Shown in pieces: positions 8,935 to 16,980 of a DNA stretch of 36,852 nt. A model generated the notes under the pieces. That model saw nothing but the letters and a program-made list of their open reading frames with translations. It had not been told where the DNA came from and did no database searches. Where the stretch lies: positions 1-36,852 of the forward strand of contig JAILNZ010000101.1 in assembly GCA_024691135.1 (NCBI GenBank). Reading direction: 5' to 3'. Every line of letters starts with the position of its first letter. Positions within the stretch are counted from its first letter, which is position 1. The position numbers were made by a program, and so were the translations under genes. Source of the stretch: Clostridiales bacterium (lineage in GTDB: Bacteria; Bacillota; Clostridia; Saccharofermentanales; Saccharofermentanaceae).

Positions 8935-9632
8935 CAGTCTTCACCTTTTACCTTGTAGCCCGTCGCCCTGATCGCTGCCCTGGCGAGGATCTCCATCGCA
9001 TCTATGGTGCCTGTCATGTTAAGATCCGTCTTTTTCAGGAGCGACAGCTCTGTACAACCTAAGACGACCATCTTTGCGCCTTTGTCCCCAAAGTATGACA
9101 TGATCCGGTCAAACCGTTCTTTTGAAGGCTCTTCTCCGGCTTTTATGTCTTTATATATCAGGTCCATTATATCCTTTTGGATGTCTTTTGACGGCACTAC
9201 CGGTTCTATATCATGTTTTCGAAAAGCATCCTGGAAGATCTCACATCTTACCGTACCTTCGGTAGCCATGATGCCGGCCTTCCCTATACCGAGCCTTTGA
9301 AGTTCCGCGACAGTCTCATCGACCGCATTAAGGACCCGGACCTTAGTATTCCGGCAGAGCTTTCCGTGGAAACAGTGAGCCGTTATGCAGGGGATCGCGA
9401 TCACATCAGCACCGCTCTTCTCCAGTATCTCCGCGCTGTCATTTATATAAGGCAGAGGATCCTCATCACTCCCGCCCAGGATGAAAGCCGTCCTGTCAGG
9501 CGTCTTAGGATTACTGATGACGATCATCTCAATATGGTCCTGATCCTTCGAAGCCTTCGTAAGATCAGTGATCATCTCCATAAAATATACTGTTGCCATC
9601 GGGCCCAGCCCGCCGATTATCCCGAGTTTCAT
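8934..9632 (-). CDS. Aspartate/glutamate racemase family protein (RacX/YgeA-type)
   Basis: MKLGIIGGLGPMATVYFMEMI; two catalytic-Cys motifs IAIPCITAH and VVLGCTELSLL; SD GGAG before ATG at 9632. Confidence 0.88.
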   Translation of the reverse strand: MKLGIIGGLGPMATVYFMEMITDLTKASKDQDHIEMIVISNPKTPDRTAFILGGSDEDPLPYINDSAEILEKSGADVIAIPCITAHCFHGKLCRNTKVRVLNAVDETVAELQRLGIGKAGIMATEGTVRCEIFQDAFRKHDIEPVVPSKDIQKDIMDLIYKDIKAGEEPSKERFDRIMSYFGDKGAKMVVLGCTELSLLKKTDLNMTGTIDAMEILARAAIRATGYKVKGED

Positions 9633-9643
9633 ATTATCTCCTG

Positions 9644-10930
9644 TCATGCCGGATCGATAGTCTTTGCGTAATAGTTGATCCTGTATTGTACCGACTTGGT
9701 CGAAGGCTCCGGCAGGCCCTCGTGATCATAGTTATATCTGAAGCCGTGAACGTAGCAAAGATCCCACAGTTCATCTCCCGTGAGAAGATATGCGTTCATC
9801 GGCGTGTTGGCGCTGCTGCAGTCCATATAATACCACTCGCCCTCAACACAGAGCATGTTCCAGTAATGGCTTGTCGTAACCGGATCGCACCGCTCGATGA
9901 GATAATTATCGATACCTGCGCAGTCCAGGAGAGCCTTGGCACAGACGGCATATGTAAAGCAGTCACCTCGCAGCGTCGTGAAACCTTCATATGCGCCCGC
10001 AGTCCAGTGAGACTTATCCGATGTTCCGATATAGTGAAGATTATATTTACACCAGTTATAGATCGCGAAGCCCTTCTCCGCGTCTGTCATGCTGTTATCA
10101 ACTATCGTATCCAATACCTTGTTTGCCTCGGCATAGACAAGATCCGGCTCGACATATCCTTCAGGCTTTGCGATTATCGTGACCTGCGTCTTGACTTCGC
10201 TCATATTTCCCGTCTTATCGGTCGCCCTGTATGTCAGTTCATAAATTCCCGGCGTCGTTATATCGACCTTGGAATTATCCACCTCAAGAAGCGGATACGG
10301 ATCCATGTCGTCTTTTACGGATATATTCTCCTTATACTTGATCGGATCATTCTCATAAGATTCGATAGGCTCGACACCGCTTATAACCGGCGGATCGAAA
10401 TCATCTATTACCAGAAGCCTGACAGGAAGGATAGTCTCATTTCCCGCAATATCGGTAAACCTCACGCTTCCTTCGTTCTCACCGCCTTTTTTTGCATCAG
10501 GCTCTTTCTCAAAGTCTATCGTTATGGGATTCAGGTCACTGCAGTTCACGACATAGTCCATTACATCGGGAGCAATATTGACATCCGTCTTCAGATCCCT
10601 TACGGTAGCCTCGGGCGGCACGGTATCGACTATGGTAAGGACACTTGTATATCTCACATTGTCACACCAGAAAGGCACATAATATACAGCGGGAGTCTTA
10701 TTGTCGAGCGAACTTAGGTCGATCGCCGGCTTAACATATTCGATATCATCAGTAAAAAGAGACAGGTCAATATTATCTCCCGCTTCGATCGTCACTTCGG
10801 GAATAACTTTGCCTTCATAACGGTCGAGCCTGTCGAGCGTGAAAGTGAGCAACGCAAGACAGCACGAGAGCATAAGTATAATGATGAGCAGCTGGCGGCC
10901 GCTCACAGTGAACCTGCTTTTTCCCTTCAT
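9644..10930 (-). CDS. Membrane-anchored transglutaminase-like protein with repeated extracellular beta-sandwich-type segments
   Basis: N-terminal TM; Cys-His-Asp triad: LRGDCFTYAVCAK, TSHYWNMLC, WYYMDCSSANTP; middle region DTVPPEATV..., FDPPVISGVEP..., PGIYELTYRATDKTGN. Confidence 0.82.
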   Translation of the reverse strand: MKGKSRFTVSGRQLLIIILMLSCCLALLTFTLDRLDRYEGKVIPEVTIEAGDNIDLSLFTDDIEYVKPAIDLSSLDNKTPAVYYVPFWCDNVRYTSVLTIVDTVPPEATVRDLKTDVNIAPDVMDYVVNCSDLNPITIDFEKEPDAKKGGENEGSVRFTDIAGNETILPVRLLVIDDFDPPVISGVEPIESYENDPIKYKENISVKDDMDPYPLLEVDNSKVDITTPGIYELTYRATDKTGNMSEVKTQVTIIAKPEGYVEPDLVYAEANKVLDTIVDNSMTDAEKGFAIYNWCKYNLHYIGTSDKSHWTAGAYEGFTTLRGDCFTYAVCAKALLDCAGIDNYLIERCDPVTTSHYWNMLCVEGEWYYMDCSSANTPMNAYLLTGDELWDLCYVHGFRYNYDHEGLPEPSTKSVQYRINYYAKTIDPA

Positions 10931-10968
10931 AATGTTTAACCCCAGATAATTATATCAAAGATTTGATC

Positions 10969-12378
10969 TTACAACCCGAAAAAATCAGCTTTGCGCCTCA
11001 TGATCTCTTCGTGATCACGGATGTATATGAGAACATCCTTAGGAGTCGGGAACCTCTCGAGCCTCATATCACCGAACATCCTCTTGCTCATCGCACCCGC
11101 TCCCAGTGCGATCACGCTCCTTCTGTCGCTCATCATCGCGACATTATAGATACATTCTTTTCCGGGAAGCGAGAACCCCACATTCTCAAGCCCGTGGCTC
11201 GTATCCTTCTGCCTGTACATATAGTACGGGATATATCCGTTCCCCGAAAGCACCTTATATGCTTCTGACAGCACGCTGTCGAGCCTATGATCCCCGTCAT
11301 CTCCCATAACCTTCTCACGCTCCAGAGACGCGCGCCTCTTCTTATAGAGCGTATGAATCGTAATATTCTCCGGTCCTTTTCCGATAAGAGTCGAGAGTGA
11401 CTCAAGAAGCTCTTTTGGCTCCTCCATGTTAAGCCCCGCTATAAGGTCACAGTTTATGACCTCAAATCCGAGCTCCTTTGCCTTCTCGAAAACATCCAGA
11501 AAGTCCTTCACCGTGTGCTTCCTGTTATACTTTCTCAAGGTCTCGTCACTTAATGTCTGGGGATTGATGCAGATCCTTTTTATTCCGTATTCCCTCATTA
11601 CCTTGAGCTTACTTTCCGTCACTGTATCGGCTCTTCCCGCTTCTATCGTGATCTCCGTATCAGGACCTGTAGGGATCGATGTCATTATTGTCTCTATCAC
11701 CCCGGCAAAATCTTCATCGGAAAAGACTGTAGGCGTTCCACCGCCCATATAGACCGACGTAACCGGATCGAGCTTTCTACCTATCCACGATATCTCATCA
11801 CAGAGCGCCTCAGAATAATCCTTAAGCCTTCCCATATGATGACTTATATCTTCCGATACAAAGGAACAGTAAGCGCATCTGGACGGACAGAACGGAACTC
11901 CTATATAGACATTCAGTTTGTCTTTATCCGTCCTTCCTAATATATCCGCCTCATTACGCGAAGTCTCCATACAAAGATCCGCCTTATCGGGCCTTACCAT
12001 ATACTTTGATGTCAGATCTTCCGCGCTCTTTTCTTCCGACGCAACGACCGTCGGCCTTATGCCCGTTAGGCTCCCCCACGGATAATCTCTGCCTGTCTTT
12101 TCGGACAGGATAAGATAGAGCTGTCTTTTAAATTCCCTTTTGAGATCGACCCTTTCTTTGAATCTGTCCGGGATCTTCTTATTCCAGTAATCTTCCTCTC
12201 CCTCGACAAAAGTCACGGCACCGTCTTTTTCTGCCCTGCTTGTTATATTGATATCAAGATCCGTCTCGCTCGTCACCCTGTGCCCGTCGCGGTCTTCCCT
12301 GACATTTCCGAAAAAGAGCCTCAATATATCACCGAGCCCGTAATAGTTTTCATGTCCGATAAGGTTTACCGTGATCAT
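10969..12378 (-). CDS. hemZ: HemZ-type radical SAM coproporphyrinogen dehydrogenase-like protein
   Basis: YIGVPFCPSRCAYCSFVSEDI radical SAM motif; GGGTPTVFSDEDF; N-terminal extension typical of HemZ. Start at ATGA overlap with upstream gene. Confidence 0.85.
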   Translation of the reverse strand: MITVNLIGHENYYGLGDILRLFFGNVREDRDGHRVTSETDLDINITSRAEKDGAVTFVEGEEDYWNKKIPDRFKERVDLKREFKRQLYLILSEKTGRDYPWGSLTGIRPTVVASEEKSAEDLTSKYMVRPDKADLCMETSRNEADILGRTDKDKLNVYIGVPFCPSRCAYCSFVSEDISHHMGRLKDYSEALCDEISWIGRKLDPVTSVYMGGGTPTVFSDEDFAGVIETIMTSIPTGPDTEITIEAGRADTVTESKLKVMREYGIKRICINPQTLSDETLRKYNRKHTVKDFLDVFEKAKELGFEVINCDLIAGLNMEEPKELLESLSTLIGKGPENITIHTLYKKRRASLEREKVMGDDGDHRLDSVLSEAYKVLSGNGYIPYYMYRQKDTSHGLENVGFSLPGKECIYNVAMMSDRRSVIALGAGAMSKRMFGDMRLERFPTPKDVLIYIRDHEEIMRRKADFFGL

Positions 12379-13550
12379 TTCATGAGCTCCGGCATGATCC
12401 ACTTATAGAAATATTCGACATAATCATTACTGTCGACGGTATAAGTGTCAGTTCCGCCTTCCTGCCCGTTGGCCTCGAGGTAAGTATCATTGCTCGCCTC
12501 CGACACTTCAGCAACGACATCGGATATCCTTCCCGTCTCCTTGGACGACCAGTATGCCTGATCCGCCAGGATATCCTTAAGGACCGGTTCAAACTCACTT
12601 AAGCTGTAGAACCGGTCCAGATTTCCCAGGAGCGATCCGACACTGATAAAGATCTGGAAATATCCCGAATATCTGAAATCGGCGCGGCTCGACATGATGC
12701 ATGCAATGGCCGCGATAAAATTCGCATCATATTCCTTGGCATATCCTTTTGCATGAGCGAGCTCGTGACACACCGTATAAGGGAACTCGTAGACAGTCAT
12801 ATAATCGACATTGATATTTGATTCCCCGAGCATCGGATCATACATTCCTATGATATGCGTATAACTCCATAACGAACTTACCATGACAGGCTTTGCCCTC
12901 ACAAAGGTCGAACTCATACCGAGATCATACTGCCTGTTTATGTATTCCAATGCCACATTCGCATCAAATACCGTCTCAGCAAAACTCGTCTTCATATGGG
13001 ATACGCCGTTGATGTCATTCCCGAGCTCGCTCCTCGCCTGGATCATTCCCATATATGCCCACATCTCGACGGCATATATCTCGGAATACTCGCGCTCCGT
13101 CAGCTTAAGACCCATCCTGGCCGCAACCGTATCGCGCCTGTAGTTAAACCCGTGCATCAGCTGGAACGAACCGAAGATAAGGAGCACCAGCGCCAGTATG
13201 ATGCAAAGCCCCCTGTATAAGAACTTCCTTAAACGCTTCCTGATTATGCTCTTTATAAATCCCGCGATAATAAGAATGATGACCGGGATAAGAACTATGC
13301 TGCCCACGATAACGATCATCTCGGTGAACGAAAACATAAAGATATTGGAAAAACAGTTCCCGACGTAAGAGACCTTCGGAAAGATAAACTCCGAATAGCT
13401 GTTTGCGACCTTCCTCGTATAGAAAGGAGCATTCGGGATAAACCAGAACATAAAGATCGATACCGCCATAAGTACCGGTATCGCGATCTTCAATATCAGG
13501 CTTAACACCTTATGTCTTTTCGAAAAAGATCTCTTGTATTCTCTTAACAT
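12375..13550 (-). CDS. DUF3810 family membrane protein with HExxH motif
   Basis: 391 aa, three N-terminal TM; FPYTVCHELAHAKGYAKEYDANFIA. Confidence 0.82.
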   Translation of the reverse strand: MLREYKRSFSKRHKVLSLILKIAIPVLMAVSIFMFWFIPNAPFYTRKVANSYSEFIFPKVSYVGNCFSNIFMFSFTEMIVIVGSIVLIPVIILIIAGFIKSIIRKRLRKFLYRGLCIILALVLLIFGSFQLMHGFNYRRDTVAARMGLKLTEREYSEIYAVEMWAYMGMIQARSELGNDINGVSHMKTSFAETVFDANVALEYINRQYDLGMSSTFVRAKPVMVSSLWSYTHIIGMYDPMLGESNINVDYMTVYEFPYTVCHELAHAKGYAKEYDANFIAAIACIMSSRADFRYSGYFQIFISVGSLLGNLDRFYSLSEFEPVLKDILADQAYWSSKETGRISDVVAEVSEASNDTYLEANGQEGGTDTYTVDSNDYVEYFYKWIMPELMK

Positions 13551-14332
13551 ATCTTCCTCAACAGATGATCCACACCATAAGTCAAAGCCAGAACTATAGG
13601 CTGGTGTACGACATATATTATCAGTGAATGCCTTCCGATGAATTCAAAAGGCCTTGTGATCTTTAATAACGGACCAGGAGCATTCTTAAACAGCGTTTTC
13701 CTGTCAGAATATATGATCCTTCCTATCACTGCTCCCACGAGAAATACGCCGATCCACGGAAAGAGCGGCATATAATCTCCCATGAACGGATGTGTCTTTC
13801 CCGTAATACCGATCGGTATAAAGATATTGGTATCGACTTTGCCGTCATATTTGACCAGTTCCTTTCCGACCTGTGCAAAATACAGCCCGAAGAAAGTCAG
13901 AAGAACGTTCATGACCTTAGGATCGATCTTCGATTTCTTTTCGATAAGAGAAAGAAGTGCGTATACGAATATGCTTACCGCGAGCATGTGAAGGACATTA
14001 AATATGATCAGGCACTCGATGCCAAAACGGTATGTCGCCACATATGTCACGGCCGTGACGCACAAAGCCACGACAAGTAGTTTTCCGGCGCGCTTGAAAT
14101 TATTCTTGGAAAAAGTACAACAGACACCCGAGATACCTACAAACAGGCAAAGAAAGAACGGCTCGATAAATACCCAGAACCATCTGTATTCCATAAACTC
14201 AAAGGCATCATATCCGAAGATATATCTGATATCATACGCGAAATGCATAAGTATCATCAAAAACAGAGCGAGCCCTCTCAGAAAATCAAGTTCAAATGCC
14301 CTCGTTTTCTTTACTACTGATCCTTCAGCCAT
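13544..14332 (-). CDS. Heparan-alpha-glucosaminide N-acetyltransferase (DUF1624)-like membrane protein
   Basis: FELDFLRGLALFLMILMHFAYDIRYIFGYD; FIGRHSLIIYVVHQPIV. Confidence 0.85.
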   Translation of the reverse strand: MAEGSVVKKTRAFELDFLRGLALFLMILMHFAYDIRYIFGYDAFEFMEYRWFWVFIEPFFLCLFVGISGVCCTFSKNNFKRAGKLLVVALCVTAVTYVATYRFGIECLIIFNVLHMLAVSIFVYALLSLIEKKSKIDPKVMNVLLTFFGLYFAQVGKELVKYDGKVDTNIFIPIGITGKTHPFMGDYMPLFPWIGVFLVGAVIGRIIYSDRKTLFKNAPGPLLKITRPFEFIGRHSLIIYVVHQPIVLALTYGVDHLLRKIC

Positions 14333-15153
14333 CAGTCATCCTCCCCGTATATGCAGCTTCCTACTGCCGTTGCATATACCGCATCATCAGGAACGACGAA
14401 ATTCAGCCTGTAGAGTTTACTGAAGGCATCGCACATCTCCTGACACTGTTTCATGGACGTCATCTGTCCTGTAAGGACTATATCATTCAATCCCGCATTT
14501 CTTGCCGCAAGGACCGACATCGTTCCTATGGACTGATAAACGAGATTCATTATGCCTGCTATCTTATCTTCCTTTGAGAGGTCGTCATTATTCTTACCGA
14601 AATTGGAAGCCGTTGTATCCATTGAAAGACCCGGTATCTCCGTCTTAGAGATATCACCGACTGTAAGATCGACCTTGTTTATGTCACCCTTAGATGCAAT
14701 CTCTGACAGTTTCTCGGCATCATCGACATGGATAACGGAATTGGATAATCCCACGAGAGTTCCTCCGCCGACGCCGGAACCAATTATATGCCTTACGCGG
14801 TCAAAGCCCGCATCAAGATAAGCAGTACCCGTTCCCATCGATACTACGACTGCTCTCGATAAACCGGAAAGATAAAGACCGCCTAATCCCGTCGCTACAA
14901 ATTCAGTAACGATCCTTGTCTTTATGCCCAGGAGCGATCCTGTTGAAAAAGATGCTCCGACGCCTGTCAGGTTGACCTGCGAGATATCACTCACTTTAAG
15001 ATCATTCTCATCAATAAGCCTTCCCAATGCACCAAAAGCGGATGTAACAGGATCATTAGCTTTTACAACACACTTGGTAACGATCTTCCTGTCCTTCATT
15101 CCGACTATCTTGGTAGTGCTTCCGCCTACGTCCAATCCAACAACAATACTCAT
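14332..15153 (-). CDS. coaW: Type II pantothenate kinase
   Basis: MSIVVGLDVGGSTTKIVGMKDRKIV; VSMGTGTAYLDAG; IGSGVGGGTLVGLS; ATG at 15153 preceded by GGGAGA SD. Confidence 0.85.
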   Translation of the reverse strand: MSIVVGLDVGGSTTKIVGMKDRKIVTKCVVKANDPVTSAFGALGRLIDENDLKVSDISQVNLTGVGASFSTGSLLGIKTRIVTEFVATGLGGLYLSGLSRAVVVSMGTGTAYLDAGFDRVRHIIGSGVGGGTLVGLSNSVIHVDDAEKLSEIASKGDINKVDLTVGDISKTEIPGLSMDTTASNFGKNNDDLSKEDKIAGIMNLVYQSIGTMSVLAARNAGLNDIVLTGQMTSMKQCQEMCDAFSKLYRLNFVVPDDAVYATAVGSCIYGEDD

Positions 15154-15167
15154 AATTGTCTCCCGGC

Positions 15168-15201
15168 AAAAAAATATTGCCCCGCTCCTGCGAGGCAATA
15201 T
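15168..15201 (-). terminator. Intrinsic terminator of the pil operon
   Basis: Minus strand ATATTGCC-tcgcaggagcgg-GGCAATAT followed by TTTTTT. Confidence 0.85.
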
Positions 15202-15246
15202 CAGTATATCAGAAAATATATAAAATATTAATCTTCAATCTTATAA

Positions 15247-15759
15247 TTACCAATCATTAACCACGATACTATCACCTGAAGTATCCTTTACAGTTCCGTG
15301 AGGAATATATACTGATCCGGAATAGGTATATGTATACTTGTTGATACCATCGATCTTATTAGCCTGATCTTTAAGAGTTACGGTGTAATAAACCGTCCTC
15401 GTAGCAGCTTCAGATCTAAATGAAACGGAAATTTCCCACTTGTCATCACTTGGGATGATCTCATACTGCTCCATTGAAAGAAGCGGTGTAGCACCTTTGC
15501 AGACTCTGTTACCTTTTACCTTTATCGTCCTGCCGCCTGAATCACCTACCGACTTACTGTTGATGATCGCATTTTCTATAGCGCGACCGTTAAGCATTGC
15601 AAAGTCAGCCATATCATTCGCTGCTACTACATTTGTATGAGATTTGACTACAACGAGTATCAACGAGAAGAAGACACTTGCCGTCAACATCATGATAGCT
15701 ATCGCAAGTACTACTTCAAGAAGAGTAAAACCCTTTCTGGATTTATTATACTTTCTCAT
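15247..15759 (-). CDS. Minor prepilin-like protein
   Basis: Class III leader MRKYNKSRKG|FTLLEVVLAIAIMMLTASVFF with Glu5. Confidence 0.9.
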   Translation of the reverse strand: MRKYNKSRKGFTLLEVVLAIAIMMLTASVFFSLILVVVKSHTNVVAANDMADFAMLNGRAIENAIINSKSVGDSGGRTIKVKGNRVCKGATPLLSMEQYEIIPSDDKWEISVSFRSEAATRTVYYTVTLKDQANKIDGINKYTYTYSGSVYIPHGTVKDTSGDSIVVNDW

Positions 15760-15789
15760 ATCTGAGTGCCTCCGTTATCACTGATTATA

Positions 15790-16299
15790 TCAATTACAAT
15801 AAACTCTGCATTCCGAGCAATACCACTTACCGGTCTTGGCACTGATCGCAAGATTATCAGGTTTATGACAGGAAGGACACTTAATATCCGAAGGCAAGGA
15901 ATATGACAGAGCATACCTGTTCGTAGATACATTTCCTGATTCCTCACCCTTATTAAGTGATATAAACTTACCTGATTTTGTTGTCTTCCAAGTGTTTACG
16001 GTAAACTTAGCGTTTGCGGAATCCTTTTGGAGAGTCAGATTGAGCTTCTTTGCTCCCATATTTGTAACACCGCTTACTCCGCTTGACGAACCAGGCTTGT
16101 CTTTTCCAACCATCTTCTTTGCAACAACCTGATTTACTGATGCAACATTTGCATTACCCTGTCTGGCATATAATGCGGAATTAGCAGAATATGAAAGAGT
16201 AGACATAAATCCTTCAATGATCATAGTTGCCATTATAAGCATAATTGCCATTGACAGAACTACTTCGAGCAATGTAAAACCATTCTTATTTTTCTTCAT
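15790..16299 (-). CDS. Minor prepilin-like protein with C-terminal zinc-ribbon-like motif
   Basis: MKKNKNG|FTLLEVVLSMAIMLIMATMI; C-terminus CPSCHKPDNLAISAKTGKWYCSECRVYCN. Confidence 0.9.
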   Translation of the reverse strand: MKKNKNGFTLLEVVLSMAIMLIMATMIIEGFMSTLSYSANSALYARQGNANVASVNQVVAKKMVGKDKPGSSSGVSGVTNMGAKKLNLTLQKDSANAKFTVNTWKTTKSGKFISLNKGEESGNVSTNRYALSYSLPSDIKCPSCHKPDNLAISAKTGKWYCSECRVYCN

Positions 16300-16314
16300 A
16301 ACTGCCTCCGATTA

Positions 16315-16533
16315 TCAGAAACCATAGCTTTTGAGCTTATTATTCATATCAGCATTCTTGGTTCTCATATCAGCAACCCTGCTGTCAACAGCTGCCTTTG
16401 CGGTCTTGGTCTTATTGATATACCTCGCAATGGAATATGTCAGGGCTGAAGCCAGGATTACGATTATGAGAATTACCAAGACCATCTCGATCAAGGTAAA
16501 AGCATGTTTGTTCAATTTATTTAATCTGTGCAT
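16315..16533 (-). CDS. Ultrashort prepilin-like protein (72 aa) with Ala at -1
   Basis: MHRLNKLNKHA|FTLIEMVLVILIIVILASALTYSIARYINKTKTAKAAVDSRVADMRTKNADMNNKLKSYGF; upstream ORF extension (to 16632) overlaps a terminator hairpin and is unlikely. Confidence 0.82.
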   Translation of the reverse strand: MHRLNKLNKHAFTLIEMVLVILIIVILASALTYSIARYINKTKTAKAAVDSRVADMRTKNADMNNKLKSYGF

Positions 16534-16597
16534 ACGTGCCTCCGATTGTCGTATTCTATCACAAATCCCCAACTCTTTCCACAACGGACCATTTTCT

Positions 16598-16632
16598 AAA
16601 AAATGGAGGGAGAAGAAATCTCCCCCCTCCAT
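16598..16632 (-). terminator. Terminator/attenuator hairpin between major-pilin gene and minor prepilin genes
   Basis: Minus strand ATGGAGGGGGGAGA-tttct-TCTCCCTCCAT followed by TTTTTA. Confidence 0.8.
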
Positions 16633-16690
16633 CTACATACACTGTACTAAGAGATATAGATCTCTACAATGTTCTCGAGTAACACTACTA

Positions 16691-16891
16691 TTAGATGTTC
16701 TTCTCGATCTCTGCAACGCCTGCTTCAACCTCATCCTTGTGAGAATTGAGAACGGACTTAGCTGTGTTAGCATACTTGATGTAAGTAGCTACACCACCGA
16801 TCATTGCAACTGCAAGGATAACGATGATAGCGATAACGAGAACCATCTCTACGAGTGTGAAACCCTTCTTGGACTTTGAAATCTTTTTCAT
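16691..16891 (-). CDS. pilA: Probable major type IV pilin, ultrashort (66 aa)
   Basis: MKKISKSKKG|FTLVEMVLVIAIIVILAVAMIGGVATYIKYANTAKSVLNSHKDEVEAGVAEIEKNI; SD AGGAGG; own promoter and following terminator. Confidence 0.85.
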   Translation of the reverse strand: MKKISKSKKGFTLVEMVLVIAIIVILAVAMIGGVATYIKYANTAKSVLNSHKDEVEAGVAEIEKNI

Positions 16892-16933
16892 AAGAAATTC
16901 CTCCTAAAAATGTTTTATTGAGTTTGTAATTTG

Positions 16934-16961
16934 ATTATAACACCTATTTTTCAAATTGCAA
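16934..16961 (-). promoter_or_regulatory. Promoter of the pilin gene
   Basis: Minus strand TTGCAA - 16 nt - TATAAT with extended -10 TGTTATAAT. Confidence 0.75.
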
Positions 16962-16980
16962 TAGCAATTTTGAACTTTTT

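Noticed and set aside
9593-10717. 374-aa plus-strand ORF
   Set aside because: Fully antisense to the well-supported transglutaminase-like CDS and the end of the racemase; composition looks like a codon-bias shadow, no recognisable motifs.
16315-16632. Long form (105 aa) of the short prepilin ORF
   Set aside because: Extra N-terminus spans the terminator hairpin and gives an implausible leader; ATG at 16533 gives a normal prepilin leader.
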